Source: an uncultured Bacteroidales bacterium
Lineage (GTDB): Bacteria; Bacteroidota; Bacteroidia; Bacteroidales; Coprobacteraceae
Assembly: GCA_949297285.1 (NCBI GenBank)
Contig: CASFRL010000054.1
Span: 1 to 43,064 of the forward strand
Length of the DNA: 43,064 nucleotides
Direction: 5' to 3'
The notes under the pieces are model-generated. The model searched no databases. It was not told the origin of the DNA and saw only the letters and a program-made list of their open reading frames with translations. Position 1 is the first letter of the stretch. Each line of letters opens with the position of its first letter. A program made the position numbers and the translations under genes. This document shows, one piece after another, positions 1 through 8,528 of this stretch.

Positions 1-2
1 GG

Positions 3-3000
3 AATCCTGTACTATTGGGTATTCCCTTCCCTTTCTTGAATGACGCTAATGAGGAGCTTATTGACGATGACAGCGAAAACGACTGGACAGATTACGCTCC
101 ACTTACCCCGATTATCGCTATCGGCTACCAAGGTGGTGCAAGGATGATTGTCGAACCGAAGACTGACGACGGAAAAGGTGAGGTGTTTAAGGCCGGCGAT
201 GAAGTAGGCTTCAAGTACATTAACGCCAGTGCAATAGACCTTGGCATTGGAAGTACTGTTACGATCTGTCTGTTCAACAAGAACGGAGACAAGATAGATG
301 AACAGACAGTCTCTTCTGGCGTATTGGCCCTTGCCGTGGGTGATGGGGGATATGCCACGGCATCCATTGTAGCAAATCAAGACTTCTCGGGTGCAGAGCT
401 TCGCTTCTACACCGGGATAGCAGTCAAAGTAGGAGCATTGGGGGTGTGCTACGGTTTTGTACGCGAAAAACCGGATGTAGAGCACAACTGTCCCATTAAT
501 CCGACAGTAAGCACCAACGTGTGTGAGGAACAAACCTCATACCAGTTGGAAGCAAATCCTGATTTATCGGTAAGTTGGAGTCTGGTGAGCCAACCTGATG
601 GCGCTAATGTAAATGTAACGTCAAGCGGTCAAGTGACCAATATGACACTGCCGGGTGAATATGTGTTCTGTGCTACCAGCCTGAGTTGTCCTAATGATCC
701 TAAATGCTATGAGGATATAACGCTGAATGTGGGTGAAGGATTGGGCAGCATAAATATCGAGGCAGGAGGTACACCCCTGATTAATGAAGAAGGTACAAAC
801 GAAATATATGCTGCATCTACGGAGTTACACGAGACGAGCGGCTCGTTGGTTTCCGTATCCGAATTGGATAATCCGGAAAACATCATCAATGGAAGAACCG
901 ACGATTACGCTGAATACACCGGCGGTCTTGCCATTGCCAGCAACCTGCACTTGGCCGGAGTCAAGACAACCGATGGCAGCCTGATTTTCGATGGAACAGG
1001 AAAGCAAGGCCAACAGTTCAAGGTGGGCTTCATGGTAGAATATACTACGACCGGACTTGATTTGAGCGCACTTCAGTATTTCCAAGTACGCTGTTACAGG
1101 CAAGGGACAAAAGTTTGTGAAGGAGTCATTACCGAGAGCAATACGGTATCGGTGGGCTTGGGCGGAAGCAATCAAGTGCAGAAAGTACGTTTCAGTGCTA
1201 TATTCAATGCCTGTGATGAGGGCGGTGCGCCTATACAGTTTGATGAAGTGACTTTATGGAATTCGGGTGTGCTCAACCTCAATCTGTCGGTAATGCGCAT
1301 TTACTATGCTTTCGTGCAGGAAAACTATGATCCTGCCACAGACGTCGACAATCCGTTGGCTTGTGTGACGGCTCATGTTTCTGTCGAAGAGACCAATGCC
1401 AGCATAAACGGTAACGAGTCGCAGATGGCAGCCGCAGTAGCGGTGGGCGGTGTGATCGACAACCTGAGCTTCTTTGTCGACAATGACCTTGAGACCCCGA
1501 TGAAAGTAGTAAATACAGTAGGTGTGGGTAGCGGAAACATCATAGCCGTGAATATGGGACGCACCTTGGATTTCCGTCACCAGCTTTGCATTGTAGTAGA
1601 TGACAAGACCTATTTGGCCGGAGTCAATGCAGGAAACTGGCTTAAAGTGACAACATACATGAACGGAACAGCCACAGGCGATGAGTTCAACGAATGGAAC
1701 GTATTGGGTGTTAATGCCATAGGTTATGGTGACAAGCGCATTATGATGATGCAGCCGAAGAGCAATTATGACGAAGTGAGACTTGAGATAGCGGGAGTAG
1801 CCGGAGTGCTCGATTTTCAAAACTTCTACGGAATGTTCTTGCGTGGCGACATCGACAATGACGGCATACCCGACTGCATAGATCCGGAGTCATGTAATAC
1901 ATCTATTGAAGGTATAACGGCTACCGATATCTGTGTAGGCGATATGATTACCATCAGTGGCGTCGGAATGCCCTCGACCAATTATACCATACAACTGCCC
2001 GATCAGAAAATAGACGATACATTCACTACTGATGAACACGGTAATTTCGAAAAGTCTTACCAATTGAACTATTCGGGACGCTACACAATGACCTTCCGTG
2101 ACGGTAGTGGCATTATGATGGGTAGCGCACCTTATACCGTGCATCCGCTGGAAACCACATGGCGTAAAGATGCGGCTACTACCGACTGGAATGCTTGGAA
2201 CAACTGGACGGCAGGATCGCCTTATTGCTGTACCAACGTCATAATACCGCAAGGAGCGCAGCGTTACCCCGTGCTGAACGGTGCCGTTACCGTAGGTGAT
2301 GAATATTGCGTACAGAGCATACACTTTGAACCGGGTGCAGCCGTGGAGCGTGTGTATAAATTGAACTACGACAAGGCTTGGGTAGAAATGGACCTCAAGC
2401 CAAACCGTTACTACATGCTGGCCGCACCTCTGAAAGACATGTACACAGGCGATATGTTCATACTCAAGGACGGCACGGCAATGCCTGACTACTTTACCGA
2501 GCTTGACAATAACAACATGCCTGAGAACCGTTTCAGTCCGAGGATATACCAACGGCTGTGGGCACGCACTGCGCCGGGCAAACTGATTGACAATACAAAT
2601 GTGACAATTGACATAAGCGAAACTCGATGGTCGCGCAACTTCAATGGCGTGGCCTTCAACTACTCGACAGGTGCAGGCGACAATGCCACAGGCATATACA
2701 ACAACGCTTTTTCTTTGTGGATAGACAACGAAGATCTGCCGGAAACAAAGACATTCCGCTTCCGCTTCCCTAAACTGCACACCTCTTATAACTATTATGA
2801 GGATTTCGGACAGACGAATACCGGAATAAGCGAAACCGTAGATCGTAGTGAAGGGCATCGCTTTATTTACGAGACGGCAAACGACGGGAGCAATAAAAAC
2901 TTTACCTATATCCGCAAGCGTCCGGGAGCGAGCGGAGAAATGGAAGAGGAAACGTCCGAACGCACCGTTTATCTAAGTGGTGAGGTTTACACGGCTCATC

Positions 3001-3977
3001 TGAATGTAGAAAATGCCGCCGAAGACGGGGAAGAGGCATATTTTGCAGCTGCCAACCCGTTTATGAGTCGCATTGACATAGCGAAGTTCCTTGAAGCGAA
3101 TAGTGACAATGTGGCGTCGGTCGGTTTTTACGACGGTAACACCATATCAGCAGTAACGCTTGATACTGAAGGCAACCTGGTCAGCACGCAGAGCGACGCG
3201 GAGACAATAGAGCCTATGGAGGGTTTCTTTGTTACGGCAAAAGACGCAAGCTCAAATCTGACAGAGCTTGATGTGACATTCAGTGCAGACATGATGTCGC
3301 CCGAAGTGGCAGAGACTGCCTCCGAATCTTATCCCGAAGATGGCGAGCTGCAAATACAAGCCGCCAATTTGCTGCGTATGACGGTAAGTCGTAGAGGGAA
3401 TAAGGCCTCGACGGTGATCACCGAGAATACCGATACCTGGGCGAAGACGATAATTGACAACGAGGTAAGCCCGAATGTGGCGGTGTTTACCGTAATCGAT
3501 GGCAAAGCTTACGATATTTGCCCGACAGAAGAAGGGCGCGCATACATCCCCGTAGGCATACTTACATCGGAAACCGACACACTGACATTTAGCTTTGAAA
3601 CTGAAGGCAAGGCCGAGCTTGGCAACTTCGAGTTGTACGACAACGTGACGTATACCACCTATCCGCTCGATGCAGAGCTGACGTTCAGTGGCATGGGGTC
3701 AAGCGTAGGGCGTTTTGCCATACGTGACCGCCGGCAGTCTTCAAATTTTGAAGAAAGCGGTAGTGCCGTATACATAGCCGTACAAGACGGGCGTGCCATA
3801 ATACGCTCGACACGACCTGACATAACGATGGTCGAAATCTATACTGTCGGAGGTATAAAGACAGACGAATACTCGTCAACAGGTTCTGCTGAAGCCGTTA
3901 TCGGAATAACCAAGGGCGTGAATATAGTAAAAGTAACCCTTGAAAACGGAGAGGTAAAAACATTTAAGGTAATGTAG
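3..3977 (+). CDS. Large secreted repeat protein with T9SS-like C-terminal sorting tail (5'-partial)
   Basis: The reading frame is open to the left edge, so the start and signal peptide lie outside; about 1324 residues are visible. No enzyme domain is recognised. The first 630 residues hold three degenerate modules of 150-190 residues, each ending in an aromatic-rich strand plus a Cys (near nt 440-490, 1300-1370, 1820-1890). The third ends in a thrombospondin-type-3-like calcium loop, DIDNDGIPDCID, at nt 1848-1883. A 'WRKDAATTDWNAWNNW' segment (nt 2160-2205) resembles segments common in large Bacteroidetes surface proteins. The last ~70 residues (from nt 3765) have the pattern VEIYTVGG...GVNIVKV...KTFKVM, like a T9SS type A sorting domain. 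The likely role is a cell-surface or secreted adhesin-like protein; that is inference. A terminator follows at 4078. Confidence 0.8.
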   Translation, partial: NPVLLGIPFPFLNDANEELIDDDSENDWTDYAPLTPIIAIGYQGGARMIVEPKTDDGKGEVFKAGDEVGFKYINASAIDLGIGSTVTICLFNKNGDKIDEQTVSSGVLALAVGDGGYATASIVANQDFSGAELRFYTGIAVKVGALGVCYGFVREKPDVEHNCPINPTVSTNVCEEQTSYQLEANPDLSVSWSLVSQPDGANVNVTSSGQVTNMTLPGEYVFCATSLSCPNDPKCYEDITLNVGEGLGSINIEAGGTPLINEEGTNEIYAASTELHETSGSLVSVSELDNPENIINGRTDDYAEYTGGLAIASNLHLAGVKTTDGSLIFDGTGKQGQQFKVGFMVEYTTTGLDLSALQYFQVRCYRQGTKVCEGVITESNTVSVGLGGSNQVQKVRFSAIFNACDEGGAPIQFDEVTLWNSGVLNLNLSVMRIYYAFVQENYDPATDVDNPLACVTAHVSVEETNASINGNESQMAAAVAVGGVIDNLSFFVDNDLETPMKVVNTVGVGSGNIIAVNMGRTLDFRHQLCIVVDDKTYLAGVNAGNWLKVTTYMNGTATGDEFNEWNVLGVNAIGYGDKRIMMMQPKSNYDEVRLEIAGVAGVLDFQNFYGMFLRGDIDNDGIPDCIDPESCNTSIEGITATDICVGDMITISGVGMPSTNYTIQLPDQKIDDTFTTDEHGNFEKSYQLNYSGRYTMTFRDGSGIMMGSAPYTVHPLETTWRKDAATTDWNAWNNWTAGSPYCCTNVIIPQGAQRYPVLNGAVTVGDEYCVQSIHFEPGAAVERVYKLNYDKAWVEMDLKPNRYYMLAAPLKDMYTGDMFILKDGTAMPDYFTELDNNNMPENRFSPRIYQRLWARTAPGKLIDNTNVTIDISETRWSRNFNGVAFNYSTGAGDNATGIYNNAFSLWIDNEDLPETKTFRFRFPKLHTSYNYYEDFGQTNTGISETVDRSEGHRFIYETANDGSNKNFTYIRKRPGASGEMEEETSERTVYLSGEVYTAHLNVENAAEDGEEAYFAAANPFMSRIDIAKFLEANSDNVASVGFYDGNTISAVTLDTEGNLVSTQSDAETIEPMEGFFVTAKDASSNLTELDVTFSADMMSPEVAETASESYPEDGELQIQAANLLRMTVSRRGNKASTVITENTDTWAKTIIDNEVSPNVAVFTVIDGKAYDICPTEEGRAYIPVGILTSETDTLTFSFETEGKAELGNFELYDNVTYTTYPLDAELTFSGMGSSVGRFAIRDRRQSSNFEESGSAVYIAVQDGRAIIRSTRPDITMVEIYTVGGIKTDEYSSTGSAEAVIGITKGVNIVKVTLENGEVKTFKVM

Positions 3978-4077
3978 AATTTCCTGTAACGGTTTGGCAA
4001 TAAACCGTAAAAAAGACACCTCTGCCTCTCTTTCATGGTAGAGATCGACGACGGCTCATACCGTTCTGTAACATATA

Positions 4078-4105
4078 CCTGCCAAAATCATTTGGCAGGT
4101 TTTTT
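4078..4105 (+). terminator. Rho-independent terminator after the large secreted protein
   Basis: A perfect 9-bp stem, CCTGCCAAA/TTTGGCAGG, with a 4-nt loop is followed by six T residues. It lies 100 nt past the stop of the upstream gene. Confidence 0.85.
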
Positions 4106-4435
4106 AGTAGAATTCCTTTTTTCGGAATGAGGCGGGTATTTCTCCTTTCTTGCAGGAGTGCAAGAGTTTCTTGCTGCCGGTCGTTTCGTGCAGGTTGTTG
4201 CGTCCTGTGTGTTGTCGGCTCCCCTTGTTCCGGTATCGGAAATTGTCCCTCCCGTATTTTTTGGGGGAACGGATCGTAAAAACTCCTCTGGTTGTTATAC
4301 CTTTGTATGATTGAAAAAACGCAAAAGAAGATAACGTAAAAATAGTATTAATTATATGGCTCTGTCTAAAAAATACTATCTTTATGATACATAATATTTT
4401 AGGAAAATACACGTAAAATACGGATATAAAACGGT
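4106..4435. other. Intergenic region with no supported gene
   Basis: This is 330 bases between a terminator and the clostripain-like gene. I see a small hairpin, CTTGCA-GGAG-TGCAAG (4149-4164), and two candidate -7 boxes: TACCTTTG at 4298-4305 and the weaker TATCTTTA at 4377-4384. A minus-strand open frame here has no family signature and no promoter of its own, so it is not called. Confidence 0.5.
4298..4305 (+). promoter_or_regulatory. Candidate -7 box (TACCTTTG) for the clostripain-like gene
   Basis: It matches the Bacteroidetes TAnnTTTG consensus, but no TTG sits at the usual ~20-nt spacing upstream. It would give a leader of about 125 nt. The alternative TATCTTTA at 4377-4384 is closer to the start but less canonical. 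Confidence 0.4.
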
Positions 4436-5599
4436 ATGAGAATTAAAAAACTGATCATGTTGTTACCTTTTCTGTTCTTTCTGCTTTCTTGCGAAAAGGA
4501 AGAATTTGAAACGGAAGTCAATCAAAGAACTATCTTTATGTATCTCCCTTGGGCTACGAATATGACAGGTTCTTTCTATACCAACATATCAGACTTGGAA
4601 GAAGCCATATCCCAGAGGGGGCTCGATAAAGAAAGGGTTATCGTTTTTCTGTCTACCAGTGATTCTGAAGCGGAAATGTTTGAAATCATATACGAAAACG
4701 GAAGCTGCCGTCGGCAGATACTGAAAGAATATACAGCCCCGGCCATTACAACAGAAACGGGGCTGACCGCCATCCTGAACGACATGAAATCTTTTGCCCC
4801 GGCTCTTAATTATGCTATGATAATCGGGTGTCATGGTATGGGGTGGCTGCCTGTTCCCCAAGACTATAATCAGTTTAATACGACTTTTACTTACTCTTGG
4901 GAATATAGCAATGCCCCTCTGACCCGTTTCTTCGGCGGTTTGACTCCCGAATACCAGACCGATGTGACCACCTTGTCGAAAAGTTTATCAAACTGTGGTC
5001 TGAAAATGGATTACATCCTGTTCGACGACTGCTACATGTCATCGGTAGAAGTCGCCTACGACTTGCGTAATGTGACCGATTATCTGATAGCCTCTCCCAC
5101 TGAAATCATGATGTATGGTATGCCGTATTCCATTATAGGAAAATATCTGTTGGACGAAACGCCGGACTATGGTGCCATCTGCCAAGACTTTTATGAATTC
5201 TATTCAAACTATCAATATCCATATGGAACCATTGCTGTTACCGACTGCTCTTATCTCGATGAACTGGCAGCCTTGATGAAACTTATTTATGAAAACTATT
5301 CCTTAGACAATGCTCAGGCGGCATATATCCAGCGTATGGACGGCTATTCCCCGGTGTTATTTTATGACTTCGGCGATTATGTACGGGTACTCTGCAATAG
5401 TGATTCCGAACTGTATCGCTACTTTACTTCCCTGCTCGAAAGAGTCATCCCTTACAAGGCTTGTACCGAAAAATTCTATACCACGTCAAAAGGTGAGATT
5501 ACGATCAAACAATATTCTGGCATTACGACCTCAGCGCCCAGCACAAATAGTCAAATGGTAGATTATCCAAAAACTTCATGGTATATCGATACACATTAA
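4436..5599 (+). CDS. Clostripain-family (peptidase C11) cysteine peptidase, lipoprotein
   Basis: This 387-residue protein begins with a lipoprotein signal, a hydrophobic stretch ending LLSC with Cys19 as the likely lipidation site, so it should be anchored in an outer membrane. The body has the C11 layout: an 'RTIFMYLPWATN' opening strand, a His motif GCHGMGW (His133) and a Cys motif DDCYMSSVEVAYDL (Cys199), the expected catalytic dyad. Clostripain-family enzymes usually cleave after Arg or Lys; the specificity here cannot be read. The length fits Bacteroidales homologues. It is probably monocistronic: a terminator lies upstream, and a strong bidirectional one follows at 5633. No cognate inhibitor or propeptide gene is adjacent. 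Confidence 0.85.
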   Translation: MRIKKLIMLLPFLFFLLSCEKEEFETEVNQRTIFMYLPWATNMTGSFYTNISDLEEAISQRGLDKERVIVFLSTSDSEAEMFEIIYENGSCRRQILKEYTAPAITTETGLTAILNDMKSFAPALNYAMIIGCHGMGWLPVPQDYNQFNTTFTYSWEYSNAPLTRFFGGLTPEYQTDVTTLSKSLSNCGLKMDYILFDDCYMSSVEVAYDLRNVTDYLIASPTEIMMYGMPYSIIGKYLLDETPDYGAICQDFYEFYSNYQYPYGTIAVTDCSYLDELAALMKLIYENYSLDNAQAAYIQRMDGYSPVLFYDFGDYVRVLCNSDSELYRYFTSLLERVIPYKACTEKFYTTSKGEITIKQYSGITTSAPSTNSQMVDYPKTSWYIDTH

Positions 5600-5632
5600 A
5601 TCACCGAACATTTCCCTTGAAAACAGGATAAA

Positions 5633-5670
5633 AAAACAGCCATTTACAAATCTTGTAAATGGCTGTTTTT
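5633..5670. terminator. Bidirectional terminator between clostripain-like gene and tRNA-Gly
   Basis: A perfect 15-bp stem (AACAGCCATTTACAA at 5635-5649 pairing with 5653-5667) has a 3-nt loop, a T run on the plus side and an A run on the left side. It can therefore end the plus-strand peptidase transcript and the minus-strand tRNA transcript. Confidence 0.9.
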
Positions 5671-5674
5671 CAAG

Positions 5675-5747
5675 AGCGGCAAACGGGACTCGAACCCGCG
5701 ACCCTCAGCTTGGGAAGCTGATGCTCTACCAACTGAGCTACTGCCGC
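5675..5747 (-). tRNA. tRNA-Gly (anticodon CCC)
   Basis: The minus strand folds into a full cloverleaf: a 7-bp acceptor (GCGGCAG/TTGCCGC, one G-T pair), D-arm GCTC/GAGC, anticodon stem TCAGC/GCTGA with loop TTCCCAA (anticodon CCC, reading GGG), and T-arm GCGGG-TTCGAGT-CCCGT. It is 73 nt long with no encoded CCA. A terminator lies just downstream (left). Confidence 0.95.
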
Positions 5748-5775
5748 AGTTGTAATCTGCTCTTTTCGGTGAGGG

Positions 5776-5783
5776 CAAAGATA
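5776..5783 (-). promoter_or_regulatory. Candidate -7 box for tRNA-Gly
   Basis: The minus strand reads TATCTTTG, matching TAnnTTTG, about 29 nt before the tRNA 5' end. It suggests the tRNA has its own promoter in addition to readthrough from the YqaA-like gene. Confidence 0.5.
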
Positions 5784-5811
5784 CAATATTTTTATTTTAT
5801 AGTATAAGTTT

Positions 5812-6261
5812 TTACAGAAAAAAATCGACCCCTTTGGCAATGCAATAGTAACGGAGAAATTTCCCGGCCAGCATCGACAGGTTTGTAATCACTACATTGG
5901 CACGCATAAGACCCAATGCGACAATGATCAAGTCTCCTCCGGCAGGGAGAAAGACGAAGAAGGCCATTAAAGCCCCTTTCCCTTGCAAGAATTTTTGGGT
6001 CTTGTCCAGACTCGATTTTTTTATGCGCAAGTATTTCTCTATCCATTCGATTTTCCCCAATCGTCCTATATAGTAACAGGTGACACCGCCCAGCCAGTTG
6101 CCCGCAGTGGCCGAAGCAAGACAGCCCCATTCGTTATATCCGGCATAGAGCAGTAGCCCCAATACAACCTCCGAGCTGAATGGAAGAATACTCCCGGCAA
6201 GAAATCCGGCTATGAAAAGCCCTATATAACCCCACTCACTAAGTCCTGCAATAAGATCCAT
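5812..6261 (-). CDS. YqaA/DedA-like small integral membrane protein
   Basis: The 149-residue hydrophobic protein has four or five likely membrane segments. It resembles the YqaA branch of the SNARE-associated/DedA superfamily, with an early 'AGFLAGSILPFSSEVVLG' re-entrant-type segment, then 'GNWLGGVTCYYIGRLGK' and 'LPAGGDLIIVALGLMR'. The length matches E. coli YqaA (about 142). DedA-superfamily proteins are linked to membrane lipid transport and envelope homeostasis; the substrate here is unknown. Its first 40 nt overlap the 3' end of the upstream membrane-protein gene, which suggests translational coupling. It is the last protein gene of the minus-strand run starting at the serine acetyltransferase. 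Confidence 0.8.
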   Translation of the reverse strand: MDLIAGLSEWGYIGLFIAGFLAGSILPFSSEVVLGLLLYAGYNEWGCLASATAGNWLGGVTCYYIGRLGKIEWIEKYLRIKKSSLDKTQKFLQGKGALMAFFVFLPAGGDLIIVALGLMRANVVITNLSMLAGKFLRYYCIAKGVDFFL

Positions 6262-7226
6262 AAATAGAATGATAGATAAATAATCAAGATGGCATAAAAC
6301 AGATAGACCATCGTTTTGTTTGTAATGTTATTGAACAAATGTGCCGCTTGTATCGCTACATAAACATTTAAAAAAGGCAAGAAGTTGTAAAACTCTGAGA
6401 TATTTAATCCGATGAAGATTGCCGTACAGAACGATAAAACATTGATAAACTCATTGTAAACGCGAGTACTGATTTTGTCGCTGTAATGTCTGTAAAAACT
6501 GCTGATACCGGCAACGAATCCGATAATGATCGTCGGCACGAAATACAGTAATTGCTCCGCTTTTCCTTCGTGGTGTATCCAGTGTATCGACCCGGTGCTT
6601 CTAAATATATTGTCGAACGACAACGGGTAATTGCCGATGAAATGTATCCCGTAAAAAATCCATACGACCGTAACGACTCCCGTTATGGAAGCAAGAAAGG
6701 TTTTCAATCCGAGTGCCCGGGTTTGGTATAGCCCGATCCAGAACAACGGGAGGAAAAAGATCAAAGGTGTCCAGAACAGAAATCCGATTGTAATCAGTAG
6801 TGAAAATGTAAATGCTTGATTCTGAGGATGTATGCTTTGATACGTGCTATAAAGAAGGGCTATCGATAACAGGATGATCGGCACAAGGATATTCCCGATT
6901 CTCAATCCGGTCGTCAGCTCGGGATTCGTGCATTCGAATAGCAGAAAGAAAAGCATCGGGAGAGTAGAATGTGCTCTTACGATCGTGTAGGTATTATTGA
7001 TCCAAAGCAACAATAACCCTCCGATAAAAATTGCAACCCAGTTGAGGATGATCCGGAAATGTACCGACAGGTTGTTTTCGAACAAATAAGAAAGCAAACC
7101 GGCTGTCTCCGACAGGTGGGGTTCATAAAACAAAACGGCTGTCAGGGACAACAAGCAGGCAATTGCTATGGTAAAAGCGATTGCGGTGGTCGTGCCTGAT
7201 ATATTATATAACCGGTCTTCTCTCAT
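6222..7226 (-). CDS. Polytopic membrane protein, DUF6427-like
   Basis: The protein has 334 residues with roughly eight to ten hydrophobic segments and very few charged residues in the core. It resembles a Bacteroidetes-restricted family often listed as DUF6427; I make that match by overall character, so it is tentative. No catalytic motif is visible. The start lies 6 nt after the purD stop and the end overlaps the YqaA-like start by 40 nt, so the three genes are probably co-translated. A role in the envelope is possible, but nothing in the sequence names a substrate. Confidence 0.7.
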   Translation of the reverse strand: MREDRLYNISGTTTAIAFTIAIACLLSLTAVLFYEPHLSETAGLLSYLFENNLSVHFRIILNWVAIFIGGLLLLWINNTYTIVRAHSTLPMLFFLLFECTNPELTTGLRIGNILVPIILLSIALLYSTYQSIHPQNQAFTFSLLITIGFLFWTPLIFFLPLFWIGLYQTRALGLKTFLASITGVVTVVWIFYGIHFIGNYPLSFDNIFRSTGSIHWIHHEGKAEQLLYFVPTIIIGFVAGISSFYRHYSDKISTRVYNEFINVLSFCTAIFIGLNISEFYNFLPFLNVYVAIQAAHLFNNITNKTMVYLFYAILIIYLSFYLWILLQDLVSGVI

Positions 7227-7232
7227 ATCTTA

Positions 7233-8501
7233 TCAAAGGTCGAAACCTATGTCGTGACGGAAATATTTTTTCTCGAAAACAATTTTCTCTGCATTTTTGA
7301 AAGATGTGGCAAGGGCCTCATCTTTAGTTTTTCCGTATGAGCTTACGGCGATGACACGGCCTCCGTTTGTAACGATGTTACCGTCTTTAAGCGTTGTCCC
7401 GGCATGGAATAAGATGCTGTCGCTTACCTGATCGAGTCCGGTAATGATCTTTCCTTTTTCATAACTGCCCGGATAACCTCCCGATACGAGCATGACCGTT
7501 ACCGCAAAACGGGGATCGATACGGAGTTCTCTTTCTGAAAGATTCCCCTCGGCTACCCCTTCGAACAGTTCGACCAAGTTCGATGCTATGCGGAGCATGA
7601 CCGCTTCGGTTTCCGGGTCGCCCATGCGCACGTTGTATTCTATTACCATCGGTTCGCCCTTTACGTTGATGAGTCCGAGGAATATGAATCCCTTATATTC
7701 GATGTTTTCGGCTTTCAATCCGTTTATGGTGGGTTTTACGATACGCTCTTCGACTTTTTGCATAAATTCAGCATTTGCGAACGATACCGGCGAAACAGCG
7801 CCCATACCTCCGGTATTCAATCCGGTATCTCCCTCTCCGATGCGTTTGTAGTCTTTTGCTTCGGGCAGTATTTTGTAGGATTTTCCGTCTGAGAGGACAA
7901 AAACCGAGCATTCGATACCCGATAAGAACTCCTCTATGACAACCGTACTGCTGGCCTCTCCGAACATTCCGTCAAGCATCTCTTTCAACTCCCGTTTGGC
8001 TTCATTCAGGTCGGGAATGATCAATACGCCTTTGCCGGCTGCCAGACCGTCGGCTTTCAATACGTACGGGGCCTCTAATGTGTCGAGGAAGGCACAGGCC
8101 TCATCATATTGAGCTGCCGTAAAACTTGCATAACGGGCCGTCGGTATGTGGTGACGCATCATGAAAGCCTTGGCAAAATCCTTGCTGCCTTCGAGCCGGG
8201 CACCCTCTTTCGATGGCCCTATTACCGGGATTTTGTTCAATTCCGCATCATTTTTAAAATAGTCGTATATCCCTTTTACCAACGGATCTTCCGGACCTAC
8301 GACAACCATATCGATACCGTTGTCGAGGGTAAATCGGCGAATGCCGTCGAAGTCGGAGGCCGACAGATCGACATTTGTCCCGATCGATGCCGTTCCCGCA
8401 TTACCCGGTGCAATATATAGGTTATTTACTTTCGGACTTTGTTTTATCTTCCATGCCAGAGCACATTCTCGGCCGCCTGATCCTAATAACAAAATATTCA
8501 T
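7233..8501 (-). CDS. purD: Phosphoribosylamine-glycine ligase
   Basis: PurD joins glycine to 5-phosphoribosylamine with ATP, giving GAR, the second step of de novo purine synthesis in the cytosol. The 422-residue length is typical. The N-domain opens with [15 protein letters not shown] and has [13 protein letters not shown]. The ATP-grasp part shows '[15 protein letters not shown]', 'VIEEFLSG' and '[18 protein letters not shown]', the metal-binding region of the family. A 27-nt gap separates it from the upstream peptidase gene and 6 nt from the next gene, so it lies inside an operon-like run. No other purine gene is nearby. Confidence 0.97.
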   Translation of the reverse strand: MNILLLGSGGRECALAWKIKQSPKVNNLYIAPGNAGTASIGTNVDLSASDFDGIRRFTLDNGIDMVVVGPEDPLVKGIYDYFKNDAELNKIPVIGPSKEGARLEGSKDFAKAFMMRHHIPTARYASFTAAQYDEACAFLDTLEAPYVLKADGLAAGKGVLIIPDLNEAKRELKEMLDGMFGEASSTVVIEEFLSGIECSVFVLSDGKSYKILPEAKDYKRIGEGDTGLNTGGMGAVSPVSFANAEFMQKVEERIVKPTINGLKAENIEYKGFIFLGLINVKGEPMVIEYNVRMGDPETEAVMLRIASNLVELFEGVAEGNLSERELRIDPRFAVTVMLVSGGYPGSYEKGKIITGLDQVSDSILFHAGTTLKDGNIVTNGGRVIAVSSYGKTKDEALATSFKNAEKIVFEKKYFRHDIGFDL

Positions 8502-8528
8502 TGCGATCTCTATTTTTTTTCTTGGTTT

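Noticed and set aside
1890..2858. Long minus-strand open frame (322 codons) opposite the secreted protein
   Set aside because: It is antisense to a well-supported coding frame, has no family motif and is rich in Cys, Val, His and Arg, as expected from the reverse frame.
4104..4412. Minus-strand open frame of about 100 codons in the first large intergenic gap
   Set aside because: It has no recognisable domain, runs across a terminator, and has low-complexity composition typical of chance frames.
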